Positions 25,587 through 35,264 of a stretch of 64,000 nucleotides of DNA are shown one piece after another. Made by a program: the position numbers and the translations under genes. This stretch comes from Ferdinandcohnia sp036965165. Lineage in GTDB: Bacteria; Bacillota; Bacilli; Bacillales; Bacillaceae_L. The notes below the pieces were generated by a model. The model was not told the DNA's origin and did no database searches. It saw only the letters and a program-made list of their open reading frames with translations. The stretch spans positions 9,111 through 73,110 of the forward strand of contig NZ_JBALOX010000013.1 in assembly GCF_036965165.1 (NCBI RefSeq), read 5' to 3'. Numbering within the stretch: position 1 is the first letter of the stretch; every line of letters begins with the position of its first letter.

Positions 25587-26729
25587 CTATGCATATTTTT
25601 GTTTACTTGGATCCTTCAATACGGTTGAATAGCTGTAGAGCAGGTTTTCAAAAATGACATCCCATTTTTGAGTTAATGCATATTTTCTTCCTTCCATTCC
25701 CATTCGACTACGAACACCGTCGTTTTCTAGTAAATGCAGAATCTTATTCGTTATTTCTTCTGTATTACCAGGCTCACACAAATAGCCGGTAATTCCTTCT
25801 TGAACAACATTCTTAACTCCACCTGCATTCACCCCAATAACCGGTGTACCGCTAGCCATTGATTCGAGCATGACATTCCCAAAGGTCTCTGAAGATGATG
25901 GAAAAACAAATAAATCTGAAGCAGCATACACTTCTGCCAGTTCCGTCCCTTTTAAAAATCCAGTAAAGGTCATAGTGGCTGGAGCCTCTTCCTCCATTTT
26001 TCTGCGTGACGGCCCGTCGCCAACGATTAGCCATTGGATTTTCTCACTCCACTCCGGTGGCAATGAATTTGCAATTTCAACTAGTAACTCTACATTTTTT
26101 TCAGGCGCTAATCGCCCCACATAAGTAAGCATATACTTTTTGGAAGTCTGATATTTTTCCCGAACAACGTCCTTTTTATAGTAAGGATTAAACAACTCGC
26201 AATCAACCCCGTGAGTCCATATTTCTATATCAGCAAACCCTTTTTCTTCAAGCTGCTTTTTCGTCACTGGGGTTGGCACATATAGCTTTTGAAATGGTCG
26301 ATGGAACCATTTCATATAGGACCACAAAGGATTGGATAAAAATTGCAAATCATAAAATTGTAGATAAAAATCAAAATCTGTATGGTAGGAACCTACAAGC
26401 GGAATGTTCAACTTTTTTGCGTAATAGCTCCCGCAAAATCCTATATTAAAGGGTGTTGCAACATGGATGATATCTGGTGAGAATTTTTCGAGTTCAGACC
26501 GTATTTGAAGCATATTCGGAAATGCAAGTCTGCACTCTGGATAAAGGAAAAAAGACAAGCTTTTAAATCGGTGTATGTGACTAGATACGTATTCGTTAGA
26601 GTCAGACTTTGGCGCAAACACCTTAACATCAATACCCTGTTCCTTTAGATAATCAGTAAATCTTTTTAATGTACGTGCTACACCGTTTACCTCTGGATAA
26701 TAGGTATCTGTAAAGATCGCGATTTTCAT
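25587..26729 (-). CDS. GT4-family glycosyltransferase
   Basis: Cytoplasmic or membrane-associated glycosyltransferase of 380 aa. N-terminal acceptor domain (EVNGVARTL, HVATPFNIG), then the nucleotide-sugar domain with YVGRLAPEKN, GDGP and the EX7E motif ETFGNVMLE (about residues 290-298). It resembles glycosyltransferases that mannosylate or glucosylate lipids. The ATG at 26729 overlaps the stop of the PAP2 gene (ATGA) and has AAGGGGGAT upstream. Together with PAP2 phosphatase and UDP-glucose dehydrogenase it suggests glycolipid or surface polymer synthesis. Confidence 0.88.
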   Translation of the reverse strand: MKIAIFTDTYYPEVNGVARTLKRFTDYLKEQGIDVKVFAPKSDSNEYVSSHIHRFKSLSFFLYPECRLAFPNMLQIRSELEKFSPDIIHVATPFNIGFCGSYYAKKLNIPLVGSYHTDFDFYLQFYDLQFLSNPLWSYMKWFHRPFQKLYVPTPVTKKQLEEKGFADIEIWTHGVDCELFNPYYKKDVVREKYQTSKKYMLTYVGRLAPEKNVELLVEIANSLPPEWSEKIQWLIVGDGPSRRKMEEEAPATMTFTGFLKGTELAEVYAASDLFVFPSSSETFGNVMLESMASGTPVIGVNAGGVKNVVQEGITGYLCEPGNTEEITNKILHLLENDGVRSRMGMEGRKYALTQKWDVIFENLLYSYSTVLKDPSKQKYA

Positions 26730-27283
26730 AAGATCCCCCTTAAGGTAGATTCTGTTAATTGAATTACGAAAAGATAACTTGTTATTCCAGCTGCTGTTCC
26801 CAAAACGCAACCTGCCATCACGTCAGATGGATAATGTAGACCTAAAAAAATTCTTGATAGTCCAACACATATCCCGATCGGGATAAGTATGATTGAGAGG
26901 TATGGCATATATAAAATAAAAGGAATAATAACCGAAAAAATTGCCGTTGTGTGCCCCGAAGGAAACGAATGGTCTGTTAAAGCTTTTAAAGGAAACTTCG
27001 ATTTTTCCACGATTAAATACGGTCTTTTCCTCGGGTATAGTCCCTTAATTACATGTACAGGTAAATGACTAAGCGCTAAGGAAAGCGCACTTGCAACAGC
27101 AGTTATCCTTAATTGATTTGTAGTCAATAAAGCTAATGTAAGACAAGTGATAATAGTAAAAGTTGCCCCACCTAAAAATGTGATTCTGGAGAAGAAAAAG
27201 TGTAGCCATTTTTGATCGTAATGCTGGTTTACTTTTTGATAAATTTGACAATCAACATTATAAATTGAAAGAAAAAGCTTCAT
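26726..27283 (-). CDS. PAP2-family membrane phosphatase
   Basis: Membrane phosphatase of 185 aa with five to six hydrophobic segments and the three PAP2 motifs: KGLYPRKRP (about residue 74), PSGHT (about 107) and SRIFLGLHYPSD (about 141). Relatives dephosphorylate undecaprenyl pyrophosphate, phosphatidylglycerophosphate or phosphatidate on the outer face. It overlaps the glycosyltransferase gene by 4 bp, indicating a lipid-linked pathway. The exact substrate is not decidable from sequence. Confidence 0.88.
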   Translation of the reverse strand: MKLFLSIYNVDCQIYQKVNQHYDQKWLHFFFSRITFLGGATFTIITCLTLALLTTNQLRITAVASALSLALSHLPVHVIKGLYPRKRPYLIVEKSKFPLKALTDHSFPSGHTTAIFSVIIPFILYMPYLSIILIPIGICVGLSRIFLGLHYPSDVMAGCVLGTAAGITSYLFVIQLTESTLRGIL

Positions 27284-27307
27284 GATCCAACTCTCCTCTC
27301 TTAACCT

Positions 27308-28633
27308 TTACAGCTTTTTCGTTAATGTATTCACCACTGTTGGTCTTCCTACTGAAACATATAACAGGGGAAATTTCTGCACTTCTTCTAGAGAGTAGCA
27401 ATTTCTTCCGTCAACCACTCTTGGTTCGTTCATATATATACTGTATAGGTTTAAAGGAAATTGTTTAATTTGCTCCCATTCGGTTGTAATGATTGTAAGG
27501 TCGGCTTTTTCAATGGCTATTGGAATTTCATCTGTATAGTCAATGGAATTCCCAAAAATCTCTTTCCCATTTTGAATGGCTATAGGGTCGTATGCAATGA
27601 CACTAGCTCCCTCCTGAAGAAGTTCTCTAATGACTGTGATGGAAGCAGCTTCCCTTATATCATCTGTATTTGGTTTAAAGGAAAGTCCTAAAACCGCAAC
27701 CTTCTTTCCTTTTAATGAATCCAAAATCTCTTTTGCCTTTAAGACAGGAAACGATTTTTGACGATTATTCACTCGAATGACAGCCTCAAGTAATTCAAAA
27801 TGATGACCCAAACTTCCTGAAGTTTGAATTAATGCTCTCGTATCTTTAGGAAAACAAGAACCTCCATAGCCAAGACCTGCTTTCAAAAAATAAGGTCCAA
27901 TTCGTTGGTCTTTTCCGATTCCGTAAGTTACGTCGTCAATGTTTGCCCCTACTTTTTCACACATTCTCGCAATCTCATTTACAAAGCTTATTTTTGTAGC
28001 AAGAAAAGCATTTGAGGCATATTTAATCATTTCTGCGCTCTTCACATCCGTTTTAATGATTGGAATTTTGAGTGGTTGATAGATTTGTTCAAGAACCTCG
28101 GCACTTTCTTGATTGATTGCTCCAACTACAATTCGATCTCCATAAAAGAAATCAAAGACAGCAGAGCCTTCTCGTAAAAATTCAGGGTTTGAAATAACCT
28201 CAACCTGAAGCTGCGGGAGCTTATTAGAATCAATGATCCTTTTAATTTTTTCATTTGTTCCCACAGGGACGGTGCTTTTCGTACATATAATGACATCACT
28301 TTCAATATGAACAGCAATTGTTTCAGCAACATTATAGACATAATCGAGATTTGCAGTACCGTCCACATGCTGGGGAGTCCCCACTGTGATAAAAATAATA
28401 TCAGCATTTGTGTACGCAAAACGTGGGTTCGTCGTAAAATAGAGTCTGCCTTCTTTCAAGTTTTTCCTTAAAAGTGGGTCCAACTCGGGTTCGTAAATGG
28501 GGGAATACCCTTCCTGCAGCTTTTCTACTTTTTCAGTTTGGATATCAATGCAAATTACTTCATGCCCAAGTTCAGCTAAACAAACACTTGTAACTAGTCC
28601 CACATACCCTGCACCAGCAACCGTAATCTTCAT
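27308..28633 (-). CDS. ugd: UDP-glucose 6-dehydrogenase
   Basis: NAD-dependent enzyme of 441 aa that oxidises UDP-glucose to UDP-glucuronate. N-terminal Rossmann motif GAGYVGLVT (residues 6-14), catalytic Lys in KYASNAFLATKISF, and the active-site Cys in GYGGSCFPKDT (about residue 260). The C-terminal UDP-binding domain is complete. Related Bacillus paralogues are tuaD, ugd and ytcA. It lies 24 bp upstream of the PAP2 gene on the same strand, so UDP-glucuronate may feed the adjacent glycosyltransferase (inference). Confidence 0.94.
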   Translation of the reverse strand: MKITVAGAGYVGLVTSVCLAELGHEVICIDIQTEKVEKLQEGYSPIYEPELDPLLRKNLKEGRLYFTTNPRFAYTNADIIFITVGTPQHVDGTANLDYVYNVAETIAVHIESDVIICTKSTVPVGTNEKIKRIIDSNKLPQLQVEVISNPEFLREGSAVFDFFYGDRIVVGAINQESAEVLEQIYQPLKIPIIKTDVKSAEMIKYASNAFLATKISFVNEIARMCEKVGANIDDVTYGIGKDQRIGPYFLKAGLGYGGSCFPKDTRALIQTSGSLGHHFELLEAVIRVNNRQKSFPVLKAKEILDSLKGKKVAVLGLSFKPNTDDIREAASITVIRELLQEGASVIAYDPIAIQNGKEIFGNSIDYTDEIPIAIEKADLTIITTEWEQIKQFPLNLYSIYMNEPRVVDGRNCYSLEEVQKFPLLYVSVGRPTVVNTLTKKL

Positions 28634-28732
28634 CTAACCCCTCCAATGCCTTTTACTATATTTTATCGAAAAATTGCGATTATTTTCTTTAGCCACGGTT
28701 AAAGAATTGTAAAGTTTTGGTGAAGAGCATAT

Positions 28733-28765
28733 AAAAAAGGAAGGGGAGCCCCCTTCCTTTTTTTT
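28733..28765. terminator. Bidirectional terminator between MATE and ugd
   Basis: GGAAGGGG (28739-28746) pairs with CCCCTTCC (28750-28757), flanked by A6 and T8 runs. It lies directly at the 3' end of the leftward MATE gene; ugd follows on the same strand after about 100 bp. Confidence 0.88.
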
Positions 28766-30128
28766 ACCCCACCATCTTCTCCTCAGAAAACCGTGTACGT
28801 TGAATATGAATAAGTCTTGCTGATAACCCAATGCCTGCAGCAAGTAGCCCAAATGACAATCCGATCCAGTAACCTGCAGCGCCCAAATCAGTGAAGTGAG
28901 CAAGCCCCCATCCTGCAGGTAAGCAGATGAGCCAGTAGGAAATTAATGTCATCACGAACGCGATATTGACATCCTTGTATCCTCTTAGGGCAGCCTGAGC
29001 TGTTGCTTGAATAGAGTCTGACACCTGGAAAAACAATGCGTAAATCAAGAATTGTGCAGTTAATCCAATAACCGCGGTTTCCGTTGAATACAGCCCCGCC
29101 ACTTCAAACCGGAAGAATATAACGAACAAGCCAGTGACTAGCGCAATGATCATGGATAGTGCAATCCCAAGCCAGCTATAAACTTTCGCATCCTTATAAC
29201 GGCGTGCACCTACCTCAAACCCAACTAAAACAGTCAATGCCATTGAAATACTCACAGGAATCATATATAGGAACGAAACAATGTTCAATGCGGATTGATA
29301 AGCCGCAACAGTTGTAACCGAAAATTTACTAATTAAAATCGTCACTACTGCAAACATACTTGTTTCAAAGAAGGTTGATAACCCCATTGGAATACCGATT
29401 TTTAGAATCTCCTTGCTTTCTTTAAAAGTAAACCCTCTCGACCCCACAAAAACTTTAAAGGAAGAAAAAGGTTCTTTCGTAATAACGACGAAAGCAGTTA
29501 CCCCAACAATAATCCAAAATGTAATCGAGGTTGCCAAACCAGCTCCCCCACCGCCAAGTGCCGGAAAGCCCCAGGCTCCAAAAATCAAAACATAATTTAA
29601 TAGAAGATTTATAGGTACGGAGACTAATAAAATAAACATCACAACTCTCGTAATCCCTAATGCATAAATGAATGACCGCAGTACATTAAAAATAAATAGC
29701 GGAATGATTCCAAAGCTCAACCCTACTAAATAATCATGGGCAGTCTTATGAACACTTTCAGGTAAAATCATCATCGTTAACAACAGATTTAAAAAGATGA
29801 CTCCTGCCAAAATGACCACTGCTCCGATGATGAGGCTTAAATAAATCCCACTTGATACAACTGACGATACCTCATTGCTCTTCTTTTCACCAAATCTTTG
29901 GGCAGCAATTGGTGATACCGCAAGTAAAATCGCACTAATTCCTGTAAAAATGGGATTCCATATGGAAGAACCAATCGCTACCCCAGCCAAGTCCGATGAA
30001 TTAAATCGACCCGTCATAATCGTATTAAAAAAGACCATGGAAAACATACTCAGCTGTGTAATTAAAATCGGGATCAGCATAACAAAAATCAATTTTATTT
30101 TTTCTCTAATGGTGTTTGTTTCGTACAT
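28764..30128 (-). CDS. MATE-family multidrug/cation efflux transporter
   Basis: Membrane exporter of 454 aa with 12 predicted segments in two similar halves, the usual MATE length. Family hallmarks are the N-terminal FFNTIMTGRFNSSDLAGVAI stretch and PIAAQRFGEKK. It uses a sodium or proton gradient to export organic cations. The ATG follows GAGGAGAA. A fragment of repeat R1 begins 21 bp upstream of the start codon. Confidence 0.93.
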   Translation of the reverse strand: MYETNTIREKIKLIFVMLIPILITQLSMFSMVFFNTIMTGRFNSSDLAGVAIGSSIWNPIFTGISAILLAVSPIAAQRFGEKKSNEVSSVVSSGIYLSLIIGAVVILAGVIFLNLLLTMMILPESVHKTAHDYLVGLSFGIIPLFIFNVLRSFIYALGITRVVMFILLVSVPINLLLNYVLIFGAWGFPALGGGGAGLATSITFWIIVGVTAFVVITKEPFSSFKVFVGSRGFTFKESKEILKIGIPMGLSTFFETSMFAVVTILISKFSVTTVAAYQSALNIVSFLYMIPVSISMALTVLVGFEVGARRYKDAKVYSWLGIALSMIIALVTGLFVIFFRFEVAGLYSTETAVIGLTAQFLIYALFFQVSDSIQATAQAALRGYKDVNIAFVMTLISYWLICLPAGWGLAHFTDLGAAGYWIGLSFGLLAAGIGLSARLIHIQRTRFSEEKMVG

Positions 30129-30148
30129 GATTCGTTCTCCTCTATATC

Positions 30149-30170
30149 AAATGCGCCTCGAACTATTTTT
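30149..30170. repeat. Fragment of dispersed repeat R1 upstream of the MATE gene
   Basis: ATCAAATGCGCCTCGA followed by a T-run matches only the first 15 or so bases of R1 as seen at 11945, 51627 and 62887. As with the other copies, it lies just upstream of the start of a leftward gene. Confidence 0.5.
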
Positions 30171-30315
30171 AATCAAACATAACCACTATTATATTCCATC
30201 TCACATAAAAATGAACACTTTTTTACTTTGCCTTTACACGAATTTTATATTTAAGTTCCCAATTTTCTGTTATATTAAGAGTAGATTGCAAGACTTTTGG
30301 AGGTTGTAGAATCAG

Positions 30316-31626
30316 ATGTCTCGGCTTACAGAACACTTACTCGTCATTTCATTTGACTGTCTATCATCACTAGATTTTCCAATCATTGAAAAGCTGCCAA
30401 ATTTTAAAAAGCTCTTGGAGCATGCGTCATATTGCCCAAATGTTGAAACGATCTATCCATCTGTTACATATCCCTGCCATGCCACAATCGTCACTGGTAA
30501 GTATCCAAGGAATCATGGTATCGTAAACAATACTTTTCTTCAGCCTGGCCGGCCATCGCCGGATTGGTATTGGCATCGTCGTCATGTGAAAAGTACAACA
30601 TTATATGATGAGGCTAAAAAAGCCGGTATGAAAACAGCCGCTCTTCTATGGCCTGTAACAGCCAAGGCAAATATTGATTACAACATGCCCGAGATTTTCG
30701 CGAATCGACCTTGGCATAATCAAATTGTTGTTTCCTTATTTAATGGCAGCCCACTCTATCAATTGGAAATGAATCGTAAATTTGGGCATCTACGAAATGG
30801 ACTCAACCAGCCTGAGCTTGATGATTTCGTCCTAGAGTCAACGGTCGAAACAATTAAGACTAAAAGGCCACATTTAATGCTAGTCCATTTTGTCGATTTA
30901 GATTCACATCGGCATTATCATGGTTTTTCATCTGAAGAAGCAATGGCTGCCCTTCGTCGCCATGATGAAAGACTAGGCAGAATAATGATCGCACTTAAAG
31001 AAAGTGGAATCTTTGAAAAAACAACCATTATTGCAGTGGGTGACCATAGTGCATTAGATGAATCCAGAGCGGTTAAACCGAATGTGCTATTAAACAAAGC
31101 AGGGCTTATTTCCGTAAACAATGAAGGTAAATTGATAGATTGGAAGGCCTACTGCCAAAGCTGTGATGGCTCTGCATATATTTATATCAAAGATCAAAAT
31201 GACACAAAAACACATGGCCAGGTAAAAGCTCTTTTAACAGAACTAAGCAATAATGAAGATAACGGAATCGAACGTATTCTTTCTAGGAGTGAAGCTAAGG
31301 AAAAAGGGGCCAATGACAATGCCGCATTTATGTTAGAAGCGCGCCTCGGTTACTATTTTAAAGAGCAGCATGATGGTGAGTATATCGATGAAATCAAAGC
31401 CGAAGATGTCCGTGAAAAACGCTATACCTTCGCAAGTCACGGCTACTCACCAGAAAAAGAGAACTATACAACTGTGCTCATCGCATCTGGCAAAGGAATT
31501 CGTCCAAACATTGAAATACCAGCAATGCATCTAGTAGACGAAGGACCAACCTTTGCCCGTTTATTAGGACTCAATCTAGGAGAAACGGACGGTCAAGTTG
31601 TTGAGGATTTACTAGATATTAATTAA
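30316..31626 (+). CDS. Alkaline-phosphatase-superfamily phosphodiesterase (NPP type)
   Basis: Metal-dependent hydrolase of 436 aa of the nucleotide pyrophosphatase/phosphodiesterase type. Metal and catalytic motifs in order: ISFDCLSS (first metal Asp), the nucleophile Thr region PSVTYPCHATIVTGKYP, HFVDLDSHRHYHG, VGDHSALD and SHGYSP. There is no signal peptide, so it seems cytoplasmic. Substrate unknown. GGAGG lies 12 bases before the ATG, a long spacing. The UMF1-type transporter follows 19 bp later, probably co-transcribed. Confidence 0.88.
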   Translation: MSRLTEHLLVISFDCLSSLDFPIIEKLPNFKKLLEHASYCPNVETIYPSVTYPCHATIVTGKYPRNHGIVNNTFLQPGRPSPDWYWHRRHVKSTTLYDEAKKAGMKTAALLWPVTAKANIDYNMPEIFANRPWHNQIVVSLFNGSPLYQLEMNRKFGHLRNGLNQPELDDFVLESTVETIKTKRPHLMLVHFVDLDSHRHYHGFSSEEAMAALRRHDERLGRIMIALKESGIFEKTTIIAVGDHSALDESRAVKPNVLLNKAGLISVNNEGKLIDWKAYCQSCDGSAYIYIKDQNDTKTHGQVKALLTELSNNEDNGIERILSRSEAKEKGANDNAAFMLEARLGYYFKEQHDGEYIDEIKAEDVREKRYTFASHGYSPEKENYTTVLIASGKGIRPNIEIPAMHLVDEGPTFARLLGLNLGETDGQVVEDLLDIN

Positions 31627-31645
31627 CTTTTAAGGGGGTTATGGG

Positions 31646-32899
31646 ATGAGGGGGTTTACGAAAGAGGAATCGAGTTGGATGTATTATGATTGGGCCAATT
31701 CGGCTTATTCGATTATTATTACAACAGCTGTTTTCCCGATTTTTTACAAGGCAGCTGCAACGAATGCGGGTGTTGATGCTGCAGATTCGACTGCTTATCT
31801 GGGCTACACCATTGCCATTTTTACATTTATTTTAGCGATGTTGGGTCCCATTTTAGGAACGATTGCCGATTATCAAGGCTACAAAAAGAAATTTTTCACA
31901 TTCTTCTTTGCTTTAGGGGTATTCGCAACAGCTTTATTAGCCTTTATTCCCGGTGATAATTGGCTGCTCTTATTAATTGTTTATACATTTGCTGCATTAG
32001 GTGCAACTGGATCAAACGTTTTTTATGATGCCTTTCTTGTTGATGTCACAACTGAAGAAAAAATGGACCGCGTCTCCGCTCGCGGATATGGGCTAGGCTA
32101 TATCGGTAGTACGATTCCATTCCTACTTGCCATTGCCATTATCTTACTTGCTCAAAAGGAAATACTACCTATTTCTGCAATGGTTGCCAGCAAGATTGCC
32201 TTTATTATTACAGCCGTCTGGTGGGGGCTGTTCTCGATTCCTATCTTTAAAAATGTGCATCAGCGCTACTATATTGAGCGTGAACCAAAAATAGTGGCGA
32301 ACAGCTTCAAAAGACTTGGAACTACCTTTAAGGAAATTAAAAAATACCGTGCCGTGTTTTTATTCCTAGTTGCCTACTTCTTTTATATTGACGGAGTTGG
32401 GACGGTTATTTCGATGTCTACTGCTTACGGATCAGACCTTGGGATCAGTGCCACAAATCTATTAATCGTATTATTTGTAACACAAGTTGTGGCTGCTCCA
32501 TTTGCCGTACTGTACGGTAGATTGGCACAAAAATTCACCGGTAAAAAGATGCTCTATGTAGGGATTTTCGTCTATATTATCGTATGTGTGTATGCGTATT
32601 TCTTAAAAACGACTCTTGACTTCTGGATCCTTGCAATGCTAGTTGCCACTTCACAGGGCGGAATCCAGGCATTAAGTCGCTCCTATTTCGCGAAGATTGT
32701 ACCAAAACAAAACGCAAATGAATTCTTTGGCTTTTATAATATCTTTGGAAAGTTCGCATCGATTATGGGTCCATTGCTTGTCGGAGTAACAGCGCAAATA
32801 ACTGGAAAATCCAATATGGGTGTATTTAGCTTAGTTATCCTATTTATCGTTGGTTTCATCATTCTAACGCGTGTTCCTGAACCAAGCGTAGCAAAATAA
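31646..32899 (+). CDS. yxiO: UMF1/Atg22-type MFS transporter (YxiO-like)
   Basis: Major facilitator protein of 417 aa with 12 predicted membrane segments. The N-terminus SWMYYDWANSAYS and the NVFYDAFLVD loop are characteristic of the UMF1 (Atg22-like) group that includes B. subtilis YxiO. These proteins are thought to export small metabolites such as amino acids; no substrate is established here. It is 19 bp behind the phosphodiesterase gene with an AGGGGG ribosome site. Confidence 0.88.
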   Translation: MRGFTKEESSWMYYDWANSAYSIIITTAVFPIFYKAAATNAGVDAADSTAYLGYTIAIFTFILAMLGPILGTIADYQGYKKKFFTFFFALGVFATALLAFIPGDNWLLLLIVYTFAALGATGSNVFYDAFLVDVTTEEKMDRVSARGYGLGYIGSTIPFLLAIAIILLAQKEILPISAMVASKIAFIITAVWWGLFSIPIFKNVHQRYYIEREPKIVANSFKRLGTTFKEIKKYRAVFLFLVAYFFYIDGVGTVISMSTAYGSDLGISATNLLIVLFVTQVVAAPFAVLYGRLAQKFTGKKMLYVGIFVYIIVCVYAYFLKTTLDFWILAMLVATSQGGIQALSRSYFAKIVPKQNANEFFGFYNIFGKFASIMGPLLVGVTAQITGKSNMGVFSLVILFIVGFIILTRVPEPSVAK

Positions 32900-32940
32900 G
32901 AAATGGTATAATGAAGAAAAACTTGGAAAGAGGACTCGAA

Positions 32941-33117
32941 ATGGATAGAAAAGAAATTGAATACAAACTCCGCGAGTTAAAATTAGACTATGTTCGCCTT
33001 CAAAACGACTTGGAAAAACTAGATTCTGTGAATGGTAATATCTCACCATTGGAACGTCAAATTGCAGAGCTCGAAGTAGAAATCAGCACATTATCTAAAC
33101 AACTGCGCGAAATGTAA
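32941..33117 (+). CDS. SE1832-family small coiled-coil protein
   Basis: Small protein of 58 aa, almost all charged heptad-like helix (IEYKLRELKLDYVRLQNDLE). It matches the widespread Firmicutes SE1832 family of unknown function. I chose the ATG at 32941 (GAGG 7 bases upstream) over one at 32911, which lacks a ribosome site. A strong terminator follows. Confidence 0.85.
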   Translation: MDRKEIEYKLRELKLDYVRLQNDLEKLDSVNGNISPLERQIAELEVEISTLSKQLREM

Positions 33118-33120
33118 AAG

Positions 33121-33153
33121 GAGTTGCAACCAATACGTTGCAACTCTTTTTTT
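33121..33153 (+). terminator. Terminator after the SE1832 gene
   Basis: GAGTTGCAAC (33121-33130) pairs perfectly with GTTGCAACTC (33137-33146), followed by seven T. The T-run touches the stop codon of the convergent beta-propeller gene. Confidence 0.92.
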
Positions 33154-34526
33154 CATAAAAAAGTAACTGTACTTGCAATTGGATTTAAATGCGCTTCATC
33201 CACCCATAAAATGAAATAATTATAAGTTGAACCTTCAATTTGGACAGGGGCAGGATACCTGATAATGGCTGCTGCATGTCGTTTCATTTCAGTCGGTTGG
33301 TCTGCAGATGGGTAAATCAGGCACGCCTCTTGACCGCTTATTCTAGTATGGTTAACGCGAGGTGACGAGCCATATGGCATCAATTTGTGGTATGCCTCCC
33401 CCTTACAAACTTCATGAATATCATCCCCACCTCCGATTGCGGAAATTTGAAAGAATCCATTTTCCCCTTCATATCTCTCCGCGTCTACCTGCTGCCAGTT
33501 CGAAGGATAAGGGAATCGCACTCTATAGGTTTCATTTGTATAGATCTTGTTTGTAGAAGGAATATTTCCTGAAGACCAACTGAGGTTCCCAATTAAAGGT
33601 TCTCTCGTGAGCATGACCGGTGAAGGTTTCTGTAAATCTACCATCCACATTTCAGTTGCGGCTCCTTGCTCAGAGCAACCGGATAAATAGGCGATTGTCT
33701 GACCAGTTGGAGACCATGTAACAGGTGTTGCATAGCAGGAAGATTTCGTAAGCACCCGCTCATTTCCCCCTCGTTTTCCAACAAGTCGGATTTCGTTATA
33801 ATATCCGGTTCCCTCGCTATAAGCTGTTGCACTAAAGGCAATCAACTGGGAAATCGGTGACCATGTCGGGTAGTAATTTTTCGCCTGCTCCCCGCCTTTG
33901 ATTTCATATACTTCTCCCGACGACAAATCAACCGTACGAATCAGTGAGATACTCGCTCCAGGTGTTGTATAAAGGGCAAATGTCCCGTCAGGAGAAAGTG
34001 AAACATCATTTAGTGGTCCTTCTGTGTTATTCGTGATTTGCCTTCTTCCTGAACCATTAGTGGCAATCCGGAATAATTGTTGGGTGCCTGAGGAATCTAC
34101 TCCTTGAAAAAGAAGCTCCCTTCCATTTGGAAACCACTGGACATCTGATGCACTAGGAGCCGAAATACTTGTTGCCTGGTAAGACAAAACATCATACATC
34201 ATGATATGGTTTCTCGTTGAAAAGCCAAGTGTTCGATGATTTGGAGACCAATCTAATGTGAAATCCTCATCAGGACCGAGTTGATCAATTGCTGCGATTT
34301 TTCCTGATGAAAGATAAATGACATATACGATTCGATTTTTCCCAACAAACGCGATTTTGCTATTATCGCCTGACCATATAGGCCGAGAAACAGAATCGCC
34401 CAATCCATTTGTTAGTTGCACCTGTGTTCCATTTTGAACATTAAAAAGCAGAATATCATATTGCCCACCTCGCCTCGAGGTATAAGCAATCATCCCGTTC
34501 GGTCGTGCTCTATAATAAAACGACAA
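33153..34526 (-). CDS. TolB-like beta-propeller protein
   Basis: Protein of 457 aa. The first 310 residues contain six to seven PD40-type repeats of the form PxWSPxxxxIAF (for example PIWSGDNSKIAFVG, PTWSPISQLIAFS, VTWSPTGQTIAYL), forming a TolB-like propeller. The last 130 residues are a separate domain of unknown function. No signal peptide, so probably intracellular. The start is TTG at 34526, supported by AAGGTGAT upstream; the next ATG is residue 12 without a clear site. Single-gene unit; function unknown. Confidence 0.82.
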   Translation of the reverse strand: MSFYYRARPNGMIAYTSRRGGQYDILLFNVQNGTQVQLTNGLGDSVSRPIWSGDNSKIAFVGKNRIVYVIYLSSGKIAAIDQLGPDEDFTLDWSPNHRTLGFSTRNHIMMYDVLSYQATSISAPSASDVQWFPNGRELLFQGVDSSGTQQLFRIATNGSGRRQITNNTEGPLNDVSLSPDGTFALYTTPGASISLIRTVDLSSGEVYEIKGGEQAKNYYPTWSPISQLIAFSATAYSEGTGYYNEIRLVGKRGGNERVLTKSSCYATPVTWSPTGQTIAYLSGCSEQGAATEMWMVDLQKPSPVMLTREPLIGNLSWSSGNIPSTNKIYTNETYRVRFPYPSNWQQVDAERYEGENGFFQISAIGGGDDIHEVCKGEAYHKLMPYGSSPRVNHTRISGQEACLIYPSADQPTEMKRHAAAIIRYPAPVQIEGSTYNYFILWVDEAHLNPIASTVTFL

Positions 34527-34691
34527 AATACATCACCTTCTCTAAAGATGTCTTTTGCCTATTTTATTCATCCAAACGAAATGGGTTCGACCTACAACTT
34601 TCTATGTATTTATATTTCTCTAGACTAATTGTAAGCATAGTTTGTCCCTCCTAGAAATAGAGTTATAGAAAAAGGAGGGATACCCTTAACC

Positions 34692-35057
34692 ATGTATAAA
34701 ACATTTTCTAGCTCGAATCTCATTCGATATGCAGTTGCCTATGTGTTTATTACAGCTGGGGCTTTGAAGCTTCTTAGTAATGAGCTTAGCTCTACCTTCA
34801 TGAATCTGCCATTACCTGCACCAGAATTGGTCATGTATGTCGTCGCCACTCTTGAAATTATTTGCGGAATTCTCATCGCAATCAATAAGGAAGTTAAAAA
34901 AGCAACGATTCCGTTATTCGTCATTATGATTGCAGCAATCCTTTTAGTAAAAATTCCGATTCTACATACAGGCTTCCTACATTTTGCATTTGCAGCTAGG
35001 CTGGATATTGTTATGCTGGTATTATTATACATTCTATATAATTCACACCAAAAATAA
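34692..35057 (+). CDS. DoxX-family small membrane protein
   Basis: Membrane protein of 121 aa with four hydrophobic segments and the DoxX pattern IRYAVAYVFITAGALKLL at the N-terminus. DoxX-like proteins are often linked to redox or thiosulfate/oxidative-stress systems, but this is not established for this copy. A strong AGGAGGG lies 12 bases before the ATG. A good terminator follows. Confidence 0.8.
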   Translation: MYKTFSSSNLIRYAVAYVFITAGALKLLSNELSSTFMNLPLPAPELVMYVVATLEIICGILIAINKEVKKATIPLFVIMIAAILLVKIPILHTGFLHFAFAARLDIVMLVLLYILYNSHQK

Positions 35058-35086
35058 TTGAAAAATACTCCAACCTTGGAAGCTAT

Positions 35087-35120
35087 AAACAGATTGCAGC
35101 TGCAATTTGTTTATTTTTTT
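35087..35120 (+). terminator. Terminator after the DoxX gene
   Basis: A 26-base near-perfect palindrome centred on GCAGCTGC (35087-35112) is followed by a seven-T run. Confidence 0.85.
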
Positions 35121-35206
35121 ACAAAAATAATAATAGAAAGCAGTTTCATTTCACTTAAAATTGTAAACTTTATAAAATATTAAACCAAATCGGAATTTTC
35201 ATATGT

Positions 35207-35236
35207 TTGACATAGTGAAACAATTTAAATTATTAT
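35207..35236 (+). promoter_or_regulatory. Sigma-A promoter of the peptide transporter gene
   Basis: A perfect TTGACA (35207-35212) and TATTAT (35231-35236) are separated by 18 bp, about 30 bp before the start codon at 35265. Confidence 0.75.
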
Positions 35237-35264
35237 ACCAATATACTATTTTGGAGGTTTTATT

